DNA of 64,000 nucleotides, taken from Pycnopodia helianthoides. Taxonomy: Eukaryota > Echinodermata > Asteroidea > Forcipulatida > Asteriidae. The translations under genes were made by a program, and so were the position numbers. Shown piece after piece: positions 21,801 through 36,800 of the stretch. Location: positions 4,557,001-4,621,000 of the forward strand of contig CM063253.1 in the NCBI GenBank assembly GCA_032158295.1. The letters are read 5' to 3'. The first letter of the stretch is position 1. Each line of letters starts with the position of its first letter. The notes beneath the pieces were generated by a model. It worked only from the letters and a program-made list of their open reading frames with translations, had not been told where the DNA came from and did no database searches.

Positions 21801-24800
21801 ATGAAAAGCATTCATATAGCACCTTATGCAAAGCCTCAAAGAACTTCACAAAAATACAGAAATCAGCAACGATATTTACAGAAAGTACACACACAAAAAT
21901 TATCAATATGCAGACTGAACGATCAAAATACATCAACAATAAAAAGTACAGGATTTTAAAAAAAAAAATATCAATAACAAATCCTACGAGGTTACCAGCC
22001 CCAGTCACCCTCAGCCAAGATTATCAGCATCTGGCTTTATACAGTTAAATGTCAGGTTTAAAAGTAAAAACAAAACCAGACAAAAAAAACAACTATTTCA
22101 CAGACCTGGGCCTAATTTCATGAAGGTGCTTCAGCACAAACTCGCTACATGTAAGCGCAACAAAAATATGCTCACCCAGAATAAGGTTGACCAGTCAAAA
22201 TATCATTTCACATGTACTATAAGTGACTGGTATCCTGCTCATTTCTGCTCAGCAAAACAAGTGTTATGTAAAAGGTTTTCTCATAAGGGCTGGTGATTTA
22301 ACATGTTGTTTACAATTAAGTAACAAAATGTCATTACAATTTAGCCCCTTGGCATCGAGCATATTACAACAAATTTATCATACAGAATATTATAAGCCTT
22401 GCATCAATTAATTAGAATTAAAATTAATTTTCTTTTATTCATACTTAGTACAGCTAAAGGGAAGCTATGGAAATTGTATTGGTTTCTACAATTGTTAAAT
22501 TTCGCATCAAGAATAAAGAATATCATTTTGCTTTTACCCATAAACCAATGTGTTTAAAGCACTGTATAGTAAGTACTTTTCTCCAAAAGTCCTGTGAAAA
22601 TAAAAACCACAGGCATATCACTCGAGTGGGATTCAAACCCACAACCTAGAGCAGATGTCTTACCACCAGACCACCTAGATTGCCCGGTAGCTAGAGGCAG
22701 TTCGAATCCTATATTTCAGCAGCGGGTACCACAACAATTCACTAGATGTTTAATTTGCATTGGGGATAAAGACTATGGCTTGACTCAGTTGTTTTGATAT
22801 CAATCTTTACCTTGCAATAATCTCTGGAGAGAACTCTAGATAACTGCGTCCCATGAACTGTGGTGTTGAGTAACTCAGGGCTGTACAGGGAGGGAACAAA
22901 AACCACAAATTATTATTATTATTTCATTTTATCACAGCATGAATGAACTTAATCACTGTAGCTCGCAAGCCTGAGGAAACCTGTAAACAAGGGTGCTTGC
23001 TGTGTGAACCAGAAACACCGGTTAACCCCTACTCTTCCCCTGATAAGTGTTCTGGGTTCTTTTGTATGTACTACCATCGTAGTACACAGACCAACGGCTT
23101 AATGTCCCATCTGAAGGACAAACAATTATGGTAAAGTATCGTGCTCAAGGACACATGTGCCACGACCGGGACTCGAACCCACACTCTGCTGATCAAAAAC
23201 ACCAGAGCTTGAGTTCGGTGCTCTTAACTGCTCAGCCACAATAAACATGGATCAACGACAACTGCAAATAAAGACAATTTACTGGAAAAGTGTTAGAATA
23301 AGCCAGTTACGAGTTTGGTTTGAATGTCTAGTGTAATGACCACAAAGTAAAAAAATATACAAATAAAACAGTTTTTATGTGACATATAAAAAAAAAAAGT
23401 TCAGAAAGATTTGCTACATGAAAGAAAAAAAACTACTTATTGTAGCTGGCAAAGTAGGAAAAAAAAAAAAAAAACGAAAGTTTGAAACTTACCAGCTGAA
23501 CATGTCAACCGTATACCTAAACGAGCATAGACAGAGAGCTACTCCGTTGTTGTCATGGTAACATGTACCTCCATTCTGGCACTGTCTGGATGCGGGAAGG
23601 GACTGGCACGGGGTGACCTCACAAAATTCACCTTGGATGAGAAAAAAATCAGAGAACGAAAATTGTCACATGACCCTTTTTTATAACAGCTCCTTGTTTG
23701 CAGTCATTTGGACACCTAGTCTTAGTTCCAAGACGCTCCAGCTTTGTAATCACGAATACATGTAGTCAGCACTAGAGGGCACTATCATTCCTGTAACCGT
23801 TATCGAGCAACAAACAACTATAGCGGTTACAGGAGTGATAGCAGCCTCTGGCGGTGAGCAGTTCATGGGGCAATATTGGTTTAGATAGCGGTTAGTAGGT
23901 TTTTGTGACTACATGTGTTCGTGACTACACAACTGGAGCGTCTTGGAACCAAGACTAATGGACACCAAGTGCTTTTATGCTGCCGCCTACTTTCGGTTTT
24001 TGTGCAGGTTGCTTTTCTTGTAGTCAATTTTTAAGATGCATGTTTAATAGTAGTTATTTATTTGTGTGGTTTTGTCGCTCACTTTTAACTCTGATGTAAA
24101 CAATGTTCAGGCCTGGAATTACGAGCTGGCCATGGCCTCTGTTGCCCTGGTCTTGGCCTTGGTGCCCCTTCAAAAGTTGTTACCATAGTCTTGAGTATTT
24201 TCCAATGGAAGTGCCCTTTGCAAAATTAATGTGGCCTTGCCCTCTCAAGGATGAAATTTCAGGCCTGAATATTTTTTTTCGAATTTTATGACCTCAGGCA
24301 TCTTTTGATGAAACTATTTTTTTTTTTTTTAATTCACGTTTGTACTTCCCTGGCCGACTCCTGGTCAAGATAGTTTAATAGTCCGAAGATTTAAAATAAA
24401 TAAATAAAAACAATATTTACTTCCACTGCTCCCAATGCTCTTTATAAACTTAGGTGAAAGTCAAACCCATGACCCCTACCTTTCTAGAGCAAATGTCATA
24501 CCACTAGACCAGGTGACAAGAGACCAGTGATGTCAAAGGTCGTATCATCAACACAAACTAACGAAAGCCAGAGTTCGGTCTTACCCGTGTAGCCCGGTGC
24601 ACAGTTACACCGGTAACCCTTAGTATCTACAGCATCGTCGGCACATGTGGCTCCATTGATGCACGCATTGTTGAGATTACAGGGACTGGAATCCTGACAT
24701 TGGGATAATCCTAATCCCGTGGATGGTTGATCCAAGGCCTGTTGCTGGCCGTTGATCTCCAGTCGGCGGATGCAGCCAGAGAAACCTATTTAAAAAAAAA

Positions 24801-27800
24801 AAAAAAAGTATTTTGTTAACATCTTAAAGGAACATTACAGAATTGGTTTTGCTAACAAAACAGTTGCTGGCAGTGTAAGCACTTTATGTAATCCACCATA
24901 TACATAAACTGACAAACCTGTAGAAGTTTGAGATCGATCGGCCATCTGGGTCACGAGAAAATAGTGAAAAACCGATTACACATTTGCATGAAATCATATA
25001 GATTCAACAAATGAATAAAACGCTCACTGAGCGATAAACTCCAATCGGAAAACTAGTTTATTCATTTCTCATCAAATATGGCATTTCAGACAGAAATATT
25101 TCAAGGGATGTTTTCTACTATCATCATCATTAGTTTTTTTCTTACCAATTCTGTAATGTTCCTTTAATGGCTTAACCTCAATTGTTACAGCAGCTATCCA
25201 GCTGGACCAGTTTGTTGTTTTTACTGGCCCATCAGCAGGGCCCAATTTCATAGAGCTGCTTAAGCAGAAAATACTGCTTAACAATTTTCTGCTAAGCAGA
25301 AATGAGCAAGATACAGTACATAAACTGTACATGTAACATGGTATTTTGACCGGTAACCAATTATTGTGGTAATCATAGTTTTGTTGTGCTTAGCTACTTT
25401 TTGTGCTTAAGCAGCTCTATGAGGGCCCCATTTCTGCTTATCGCGGAGTTCTACGCTTCCACCCCATAGAATCATACGCTGCATTAAACAGCTAATTCTA
25501 AACGTCAGGCCGCTAACTAATTTTTACTACATTAAATCGTCACACATTTGACCCACCTCCAGTGATACCGGCCCTGCTCGGTATGACGACACCCTGGCCC
25601 ACGCCCCCGATGTAGGTTAGGTTACCGGCACTCAGTCGGTTGTTCGGACCCAGTGACTGACCGGTGGCCATGCCCAGTTCGTTGTCCAGTTTCAGCTGAC
25701 CTCCGGTGGAATCTCGCACGGCGTAAACCTCGTGCCACTCGCCGATCCTCACGGGGGTGTTGCTGATGACATTGGCTTGACCTGAGGAAATTATTTAGCA
25801 TTTGTTAAATCACATTTATACCTTGATTTTTTCCCCCACTCCTTTGGCGTTCATAAAAAAAAATCATAATCCGTTAAATTTTCACAACATACATGCTCAA
25901 ATTTCAAAAATAAAACTGCAATGGCGGAATAGTACTGCAATTAATCGTCCCACTCAACATTATCCAGGTGAGTTGACCAACTATTTGAAACCAATCTGAA
26001 TACATTCACCACACGATTTTTATACATTGCAGGCTGGCATAATTTATCTATCATTCGAAACCAGTGGGTGTTAACTGGTCCGACAGTAGGAGGGTTAGCG
26101 TTGTATCAAGCTGTAAGTCAAATAACAATATCAAACATGAGATAAAGGAGAAAAATAAACACATTCTGAAAATTAAACACATTCTGAAAACTTTACAAAT
26201 AAACAATTATTCAGATGTTAAATTTTTACACTTGAAAACATTTTAACCCCATCACTTAAAGGTATTGTAGAGGATTGGTAGAGCTGACAAAATAGCCGCA
26301 GACAGTGTTCATGTTTTGTGTGATTAACCATATACATGCAATGACGAACATGTGAAAATTTCAGCTCAATTGGTCATCGAGATCACGAGAAAATAGTGAA
26401 AAGAGACCTTATGTGTTTTCTGTTTTTCAAACATCAAGTTTATTATCGCGCGCGATAAAAACTATTGTTTTATTCATTTCTCAGAAACGATACCATTTTA
26501 GGCAGAAATATTTTAAGGAACCCTTTCTACCATTACTTACTTTAAATCATGTAAGTTATGTGTGAATCTGTGAACATTTGTGTTTTTCGATCTTACCAAT
26601 AGTGTACAGGGCCTTTAAAGACAGGGTGTACTTTTGGTAATTAATCCACAAGTCAATGACCATATAAACTTACTTGGTAAAGAGCACTGGGGTCGACTTC
26701 ACAAAACTCTTCCTAACTTAGGACTAGTCCTAGGCAATGCTAAGAGATAGGACTAGTCCTAAGTTAGGACCAGTACTTAGTTAGGACTAGTCCTATCTCT
26801 TAGCATTTCCTAGGACTAGTCCTAAGTTAGGAAGAGTTTTGTGAAATCGACCCCTGGAGAGCTGTTGATATTATAAAACATTGTTAGAAATGACCCCCTC
26901 TGAAGTAGTGTAACTCTAGAGAAAGATGTAAATTTTTTTCCAGAATTTGAATATGAGATCTGAAAGCGCACATTGCTATACAAGGGTGTTTTTTCGATTT
27001 CATTATTTCTCTTGCAACTCCGATGTCCAATTGAGCCCAAATTTTCACAGGTTTGTGATTTTACGCACATGTTGGGATACACCAAGTGAGTATACTGGTC
27101 TTCACCATGCCTTCAACGAGGTTTCTTTTACGTGCATTACACAACACATGGGACCAACGAACGGCTTTACATCCCATCTGAAGGATGAAGCAATAAAATT
27201 GTCTTTCTTAAGACCGGGTCTGGAACCCACACTCTGCTGATCAGATGTAGGTCATAAACGTTTGATCATATTATTTTTTGTACGAACCTGAGCCCAGGTC
27301 AAAGGTGAAGTGTACGTAGCTATTGACCAGACCGATCCCGATGAAGTCGTTACTGTCGGCGTTCCACAGCAGGACTCCGCCGGTACCCGACGGTTTGAAC
27401 TCCATACGGATCATGGTGGACGTTGCCGGGATGAGGATGAAGGAGTGGGCCTGGTAAGATGGTGGCCCAAAGGACGGGATGGTTACACTCGTCGCTACAG
27501 GAGGAAACAAAAAAGAAATGAAAATCATCATCCCTCACGCGGTTCACTGCCTTCTCTTGGGGTACAACATTGTATCAAAGTCATTTATATAGCACCTTTG
27601 CCACCGGATTCAAAGCGCCGTGACAGTAATATGCTATGTATTGAATTATAATATTACCTTTTTAAAGCACCTTGTAAGGGTCTCTTTTGAGAAAAAAATT
27701 CTGATTTCCTGGATTTTTATCACGGTGCAGCCGTCTTGTTTTTTCTCAACCGAATCAATCTAAACTCTCGTTCTCAACATATAACACCTATCTTACAAGA

Positions 27801-30800
27801 ACTCCACTGGCTCCTGATCAAATTGCGTATCACGTATAAGTTAAATCTCATCAGTTTCATAGCTCTTCATGGCATATATCTCCTGTCTATATACCTGATC
27901 TCCTGCATAAATACATTACTGTTCGTCCTCATCGTTCTGCTGGCCAATCCCTACTGACTCAAGCCACTTTTTCCACTAAATTCTATGGTCAAAGAGCCTT
28001 CCAGTTCATTGCACCTTCGTTATGGAATGACTTACCCCCTTCATATTCGTCAAACCGACTCTCTGTTTGAATCTTTATTTTTGTACTAATTGCTTTATTT
28101 ATTTCATTTCATTGTTTTAAATCTGTGTTGCGCATAGAGGCTCCTGCATTATGCACTACATTAATGTCTCGTATTTTTTATTAAACCAAAACTGAGGGAA
28201 CAGCAAATTAGATGCATTGACCAACTTGTACGATCTTTTCTTAACCCTCTTACTATCCCGCCATTTAACATCGTATTCCATAAAAAAACGTTTCATAACA
28301 GTCACCCAGTTTAACACTGGAAGTGGACTACGTACCTATCTGACACGTTGACCCCGTCCATCCGACCGGGCAGCTACATCCAAACGTGTTATCGTTGATG
28401 ACGCGGCACTGACCGTTACGTTGGCAGGGGTTAGGGGCACAGGGGCTGGTGTCACACTGACCGATGTCAACACCGCTGATGGCCGTCTGCCACAGGATAG
28501 GTGAAGCTACGGTCCCACCGACCTGTAGGTAAGAAACAAAGTCGGAAACAATTTGAACAAACAGATATAAATATATATAAATTTTAAATAACTCAAATAA
28601 TGTATATTCGGTTTGCAGTAACACCATGTGTATATCTCTTTTGCTGACAATGACTAGGGCTAGTCTAACTGCTGAGACCGAAAAACTTACTCCGCGGCAG
28701 TGCAGTTAATTACGAGAAATCCCCTCAATCCACTAAGCGAAAGTAGTAGTAGTCCAGGCCTTCCGCCATTTCCTACCTTCCGCCCAGGGAGTGGTTAATA
28801 AGCAGGACAGTTTTTTTTTCAGTCCTGAGAAGTCTCCCGAATTAAGAAAATCTACTTCGCAGTAGTAGAACAAATAGCAAAACAAGTTCTCTAAAGAAAA
28901 ACATTCTACACAGCAAAGTGGACACATGGTGTGCCACAAACTGAAATATACATTGATACCTCACCATGCAACGCCTCAAAAACCATAACTCAAATAATCG
29001 TTTGCAAATTATTTGTAAATATAATCAACCCCGCCGCATGGTGCCATTCTGATGTGTTGATTTAGGACCCAACTTTTTCCTATATTGAGTTCCTAATTTA
29101 TTGCAATGAGACAACAATGAAAATGTCCTTTTAAACATTGTCAACACTAGTCAAAGTAGAGAAGGGATGGCCAACAAGGACTCCTTTGGAAGTAATGGTA
29201 TGGAAAATAAATACTTAAAGAAGAACTGAATTAGCTATTTTGGGGGAAAGAAATGGGTTAATGAATGTAACAAAGATAATTTGACTAGAGTAGGATTTGA
29301 ACCATCAACCTCCAGATCAACGTGGTGGCCGGCACTCTACCAACTGAGCTATCTAGTTGTCAATATTTTTGATGAGGGGTGCCAGTCGGAAGCCATACAA
29401 CCGCTCACTGCGGTGTAGCCAGGGATCACACCCAAGTTTACGATACAACCTGGGAAGCGGCAGCCTGGGGATCACCTTAAGGGGATGCAACTTCTTTGTT
29501 TCAAATGTCAAGTAAGAAACCACAAGGAAAACTGACTGGATTAGTTTTAAGTCAATTTGGGGGTGAAATAAGAAAAGATTGATTAAGAATGGGATTTAAA
29601 TCTGCAACCTCTGGTTTAACGTGCCAGCGCTCTAACAACTATCCAGCCATAATATACACATATGGACTGGCAATGAGGTCACTAGAGCACGTCTATTCCC
29701 CTGAGGGACTGTGAGTTACCAGAAGAGGGACCCATTTCCCGAGGAAATAGGTCCCTCTTCTGGTCACTCACAGGCCCGAGGGGGGATAGACGAGCTCTAG
29801 TGACCGAATCATGGCAGTCCATATGTGTTTTATAACACAACTCGGTCCAAAATATGAAATAAGAAAAGAAACTACCGTAATCCGATCCAGACGCCGCCTT
29901 TTTTCTTTTTAAGATGAGCCTGGTAACCTCTTGAGGGCGCTGTAACCAGTCAAAAATTGAAAAGACTATTGCCCGCTTCGGGAACTATTTCCCGCAAACT
30001 ACGCGCGTGCGATGTCTAGTTCATGGTTGTGCAAATCTCATGCACTAGCCTATAATAGTTCATCCCACGTGACCGTGTTTCAGCCAACCAGAATACAGAA
30101 CTAGCAAGAGGTGTGTTATAATGTTGGCTGTCTCCCTACTTTCAACATTCAATGGGGCCAATTAGAAGCCATCTATTTTCATTTCATTTATTTGTACTGA
30201 GGGCCTCACTAGAGAGTGGTGCTGGGTGCTGATCGGAGCTTACCCTCATTAAAGATGATGTAAATAAATAAACAAATAAATAAATTTAACATTAAACTGC
30301 GGCAAAACCAACAACATTACAGCTAGGCAGCTCAGTTGGTCAGAGCGCCGGCAAATAAACCCGGAGGTCACAGGTTCAAATCCCATTCTAGTAAATGTTT
30401 TCTTTGTTCACTCCAAGATTGAAACATTTTAATAGAAACAGACCTGCAAATCTTGCATGCACCCTTGGAAACCAATGAAGAAACCTGTATCAAGATGCAG
30501 CTGGCCGTAGTCCGGCGCCCCGCCGACGTACAGCGGCCCAGTAATGGTCAGGGTGTCCACACCGCTGCCCTGGTACGTGGCCACTTTGTCGTCTACAAAG
30601 AGGTCAGCCGAGTGTCCGTTGCGCTGGAGTGACGTGGTGTGCCACTGGTTCAAGGTGATTGGCTGGGTACTTAGGACTACTGTAATGTCACCTACACATT
30701 GTTAAAAAAAAAGATAAGAACAGATTGGCGTTGAAATTGGCGTTTGGTTATTTAGGGCTGCATCACTTCAATATCTGCGTGGATATTTGCCAGGTTTTTC

Positions 30801-33800
30801 TTCATATTGAAATTTCTTTTTTATGGGGGGGGGGACTCTGACATATGGTGACATTGAGTCAATTCAGCTGATGCCATCACCCACGAGAAATTCATGGTTA
30901 CGCCATTTTGGAAGTCAGTTTCCGTTTGTTTTTGATGGGATCAGGTTGGCTCAATCTTGCTTTTCTCCCACTCAACTCAATGTAACTACACCGAGGCTGG
31001 AAGGAAAAATAGTCTGGTTCCTTTTTGCACAACGAATATCAGCATCCATTGCTGTTACTGGATACAGGGGAACATGACCATGATGGTGGACCCCATCTTT
31101 TACTGACCTAGATTATATCTCATCTGCACCATACTCCCGAGCATGCCGAGCGCCAGGAAGTTTCCGGTCGGGGAATTCTCTCCCATGTAGACCAGGAGTC
31201 CGTCGCTGGCCGACGGTCGAAACGTCAAGCTGATACTGGTTTGTACAGTCGCCGACCTCACAGGGTCAAAGGTCAAGTGGGAGGCACCGGTGAAACTGGG
31301 ACTCAGGTTGGCGAGATCTGAAAACAGGAAGGAGTACTGTTATAAAGACTGGCTGAAAACTTGAAGGCGAAGAAAAACCTTTCAAAAAATTTTTTAAATC
31401 CTACAATCAGGGGGGGGGGGAAACGGTCAAATCACAGCTGTGGTTTATTTTTCAAGTTATTTATATATTTGAGGGGAGTAAAATCGCTCAAAAGCTTATT
31501 ATACGACAACTGTCGCATCACTTCTGTCTTAAAGGCCCTGTACACTATTGGTAAGATCGAAAAACACAATGTTCACAGATTCACACATAACTTACATGAT
31601 TTAAAGTAAGCAATGGTAGAAAGGATTCCTTAAAGTATTTCTGCCTACAATGCTATCGTTTCTGAGAAACAAGTAAAACAATAGTAATTATCGCGCGCGA
31701 TAATTTGAAAAAACATAAAACACATAAGATCTCTTTTCACTATTTTCTCGTGACTTCGATGACCAAAATTGAGCTCAAACTTTCACAGGTTTGTTTGTTC
31801 ATGCATATGTTGAATCACACAAAATGTGGACACTGATTTTGAGCTGTTACCAAAAGTGTACAATACCTTTAAGAAAAACTAAAAGATGGATGATTGTCTT
31901 TTAGAGTGACTGGTTAGTTTCTTCGTCTGAAGCGGGCCTGAAATTACATGGAGGCCACAGAGGCCATGGCCTCTTTTGTCCCCTGGTCTCTGTCTTGGTG
32001 CCCCTTCAATAGTTTCCCATAGACTTTAATAAGTTTTTTTCCAATGGAAATGCCTTTTGCAAAATAAAAAAAATGGCGTTGCCCTCTCAAAGATAAGTTC
32101 CAGGCCTGCTGAAGTCAAGAAAATAGCACTTGAAGACCCCCAAGGCACCATTGGTTACATGTATTTCAATAGACGCAGAATCCCCCCCCCCCAAAAAAAA
32201 AAAAAAAAAAAAATTGTTGAAACAATTTATCAGTTTCTCTATACGAAATGCCTTGAAAATCCGGAAAATGGCATTTAAATACAGACTTCAACCCACCATT
32301 GCTTATTTCAATAGCCACAATCAGATAAGAGTGTATATGTATTTGTACAAAATCCCCCCCCCAAAAAAATATTGAACCATTTTTCTTTGTTTTCACAAAA
32401 ACAGACTCACTTTATTCGATGACATTTTCACAAGAATGCATGGTGCGTGCATTAAAAAACTAGAAGATGGAAACGAATTCACTCCTCTAAAAAAAAGACA
32501 GTGATTGTACTCTCTCAGGGCTAGAATTTGGGGGGAAAAAACCCACAAGACCGCAGGGCTTGTAGCTCAAAATATTAACTGGACCGGAATTTTGAGTACA
32601 AGACCAGAATTGAAGTGAGAAAAAAAATGCCTACACAGGTTAAAATGAACTGTTTGAATTTGAAAAAGCACAAGAGAAGATTTATCTCATTTGTTTATTA
32701 TGGGTAAGTAGTCTTCAGATAATCAACACAGTTGTATTTATCAGACTGAAAGTCAACATTTGAACACAAAACACAAGACCGCCGTACATGAGTTACTGAC
32801 CCAATGCTAAAATCACTGGCCTCGGTCCAGCGGTCCGTGTCAAATTCGAGCCCTGTCCCTTTATAACTACCCGTCTTACCCTGATCCGTTTCACAGAGAT
32901 CCCCGGTTTTATCGAACGGACACGAGCAGCGAAAGCCGGTCCCGACGGGAACACAGGTGGAGCCGCCGGCGCAGCGTGTGTTCTCGAAGCAGCCGTCGTG
33001 AGAGAGTTCACAGTTGCTGCCGTGGAAACCAACGGGACACCGGCACGTGTACGAGCCCGGGGACGGCACACAGACGGCGCCGTTCTCGCAGGGAAGCGCA
33101 TCGCAGAGGTTCTCGTCGCACTGGGCGACGTTCGCTCCACGCAAGGCCTCCGATTGGTTGAAGCTTTGGCGTGAGTGGGGAAACAAATAAAGTTTGTTTT
33201 TAGAATAAACACAATGGGTGAAACAAAAGAATTCGATGACTTCAATTCTACATTTTAATTTGATACCATGATGAATCAAAGGGTATGGAAAAAAAAATAA
33301 TAATAATAATAAAAATCATAAATATAACTAGAAATTAAGGGCTCGTATGAAAATCAGTGACGTCCTGGATATGACAGTTCATTTCTGGGGGCGGAAATTA
33401 CACAGCTCAGTAATTTAAACCTTTCTTTTAAGAAGCTACTAATCTAACCGGATTAACATTCCATGGCTGCATACATTTGTTGGCGATGGGTTTGGGCGTG
33501 ATCATTAACCAGTCATACCCCTAAGGTCTATTCTACGTTACAGCAAATAAATCTAGTTTTGAATCGGACAATGCACACCAACCTGTACGAATGCCCTTGT
33601 ATGGTCAGAGACAAAACACAGCCTGTGAATCCCACACTGACCCCTGACCTCAAGGTCGCAGGGGTCAGGTCGTCCATGCCACCAACAAACACCTCCGGTT
33701 GTACATTGAGTGAAGAGAGCTGACCAGCAGAGGTTCCACTTCGTGTGCTACAGGAAAGGAAAAAAAAAAAAAGAAGATGAACTCAACGCATGATCACGAC

Positions 33801-36800
33801 CCAGCTTCATAGAGAAGCTTTAGCAGAAAGACATTGCTTACACAATTCAGCTTAGCAATAATGAGCAGGATACCAGTGACAGATGGTATATGTGATATGA
33901 TGTTTTGGCTGGTTACCCTATTCTGGTAAGCATAATTCTGTAGCATTTAGCTTCTCTTTATGTTTAGGCAGCTGTTTAAAATTGAGCCCATAGATTATAC
34001 TCAAAAAGGTGAATGCCTCGGCCCAATTTTCATGACACAATTACTGCTAAGCAAAAATTAGCAGAATACCAGTCAAAGATGGTACATGTGACATGATATT
34101 TTGACTGGTAACCTTATTCTGGTTAGAATTAATATTGTTTTACTTTGCTACTTTTTGATGTGATGAAATTGGGCCCAGGGTTTGCCCAAGTTACACTAGG
34201 TCCTTTGTGACTTTTGCTAGTAATCCGGCAAGGGCGGAATTTTCTGATTTTAGGCCAAAATTCCAGACTCACAAAATTATCAGTATATCTCAAACTATGG
34301 CTAATAAACGAGTCCGCACCAATAAAATGTCATCAGCAGTCCGTACCTGTATCAATTGAACCATGAAATCAAAAGAAATTTTTGACCCAAATTTTGAAAA
34401 TTTGACCATGCCAGCATGGGTAGAATTTTCTGATTTTAGGCCAAAATTCCAACTCACAAAATTATCAAAATATCTCAAACTATGCCTAATAAACTGAGTC
34501 CGCACCAATAAAATGTCATCAGCAGTCCGTACTGTATCAATTGGAACCATGAAATCAAAGAAATTTTTTGACCCAAATTTTGAAAATTTGACCATGCCGG
34601 CATGGGCAGAATTTTCTGAATTTAGGCCAAAATTCCAGACTCACAAAATTATCAATATATCTCAAACTATGGCTAATAAACTGAGTCCGCCTAAATAAAA
34701 TGTCATCAGCAGTCCGTACTGTTTCAATTGGAACCATAAAATCAAAGAAATGTTTTCGACCCAAATCTTGACCATGCTGGCAGAAAGATTTGGGTCCCTT
34801 TTGTGAACATTTTGCTTTGTAAACATACAAAGAAAATGACGACAATTTCTAAAACAATGAATGTACTCTTTCAAAATTCCACCGATGTACCTTTAACACA
34901 GCACTGTGTGGAACACATTTAAAAAAAAAAAAAAGACAAACAACTGACCTTTGACCCGAGACAGTCATCTGACTGGATTTGCCATCTCTCTGTACATCCA
35001 CTGTGACCCAACCATTGAGGGCCACAGGATCACTGATGATTCGCACCGTGTCGATTCCTATGCCAGACAAAACAGTAAAGTGATATACGATATAGTATTG
35101 ATAACGGAATTGGAGTCATACACAGCGCACGTATCCACCAATGAGGTGCTTGAACAAAGACGAGCAGCTTTTTAGGACAGGTTTTGAAGTTTTGATAAGT
35201 TATGGGACCCATTGATGAAGCACCTGATAAGGGTTGACAAGGTGCTGAGGAGCCCTCGGCAGCCACTGCCAGAAACACCGGGGGGCAAACCCCTTCTCTT
35301 AGCGATAAGTGGTGGTCGAGTCATCGGGGTGTGGGTTCGAATCCCGGTCGTGACACTTGCGTCCTTGAGCAAGATGCTTTACTATAATTGCTCCTCTCCA
35401 CCCAGGGGTATAAATGGGTACCTGCGAGGGTAGAGGTTGATATTTTGTATGAAAAAGCCTTCGGAGCGCCACGGCAGCCCAGGGCTGTATACTCCCCAGG
35501 GAGCTGAGAAAGATTACAGGAATGCTATTGGCCCAATGACCAGAGGCACTAATGTAAAGCGCATTGATACGTTATTGTGAAATGCGCTATATAAGAACTA
35601 GTTATTATTATTATTATTATTAGTATTATTAAGTGTAACTGGGTTCTTTTACGTGTTAATTACACAGCACACCGGACCTACGGCTTTACAACCCATCCAG
35701 TTGAAACATCAGGCCATTAAAACTATTCTTTGCATAAATTCGATAGTTTACTAAATCCGCCAATCATTTTGAAAGAATCCTCACCAAGGTTGTACTCAAA
35801 CTTCACCCTGCTGTCCGTGAGCGACAGAGAGAAGAAATCGCCCTGTATGTTTTCCTGCGTTGCGTACAGCAGGAGACCGTCCGGTTCCTCGGCTCTGAAC
35901 TCCATGGCGATGGACAGGGTGCTGAGTACCGGCTGAAGCGGTGGCAGAGCGTACTTGATGTACGACGCGCTGGTGAAATGAGGAACGTTGAAACGCACCG
36001 CTGCAAGAACAAAGATGTTTTTCATGAATGAAAATAACAAATTTCAACAAAATTGACCTGACCACAAGAGAGGTGTTATTAAATGTATGATTCATCATTA
36101 GGCCAAACAAAAATAAGGGGAAAAAACGGGGGAAAAAAACAAAAAAACATATTTTACCTGGAAGAAAATGTCTGACTTTTACCAATTTACCATGTTTTAG
36201 GCAACATTTGAAATAAAAACCAAAACATATCAAGAAGAATTTACAGATATCTCCGTGATTTGAGCCTGCGATGTCCAATGACTCTACTACGATGTGAATC
36301 TCTCCACAATGCCAAACTCACAACATGAAGGTGCGCGCTTTAAGTACACACGTGCACTCATGTTTACTTTTCAAATAGGATTCTAGCGTGTTGGACTTTT
36401 GTCGGACTTTCGGTGGCGTAGCCAAGGTTGTGATTGGTCAACACATAAGGGGGGGCAGAGCCTAATGGAACGGCCTACTCTGTACCTGTTTCACAGACGG
36501 GGCCAGCATAGCCCAGTGGACATCTACAGGTGGTCTCGCCAAGTTGTAGGACACATGTACCACCATGTTGACAGGAGCTGGAATGGCAGACAGCCAGCTG
36601 ACAATCTTTACCTCCGTACCCGACGTCACAGCTACACTGATAATCACTACCACTCTGACGAAAGGAGAGAAAACAAAAAATAGTTAAAGGTATATACTTT
36701 ACATCGTTGGTTAAAGGTAGGGTCATGGATTGGTAAATACTCCACAAATGAATGACCATAAAAACTTACTTGGTGAGAAGCACTGCAGCTGTTGATAAAC

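Noticed and set aside
21614..22048. Plus-strand ORF of 144 codons
   Set aside because: Lys/Thr/Asn-rich translation of AT-rich intronic sequence, no family features, located within an EYS intron.
30325..30410. tRNA gene (Ala/Asn-like head)
   Set aside because: Same reasoning: a SINE-derived head, several similar decayed copies in the window.
32801..32879. Extension of the EGF exon to a donor at 32800
   Set aside because: The frame is open, but that donor gives the wrong phase into LamG3. The GTAAGAC donor at 32879 gives a clean junction.
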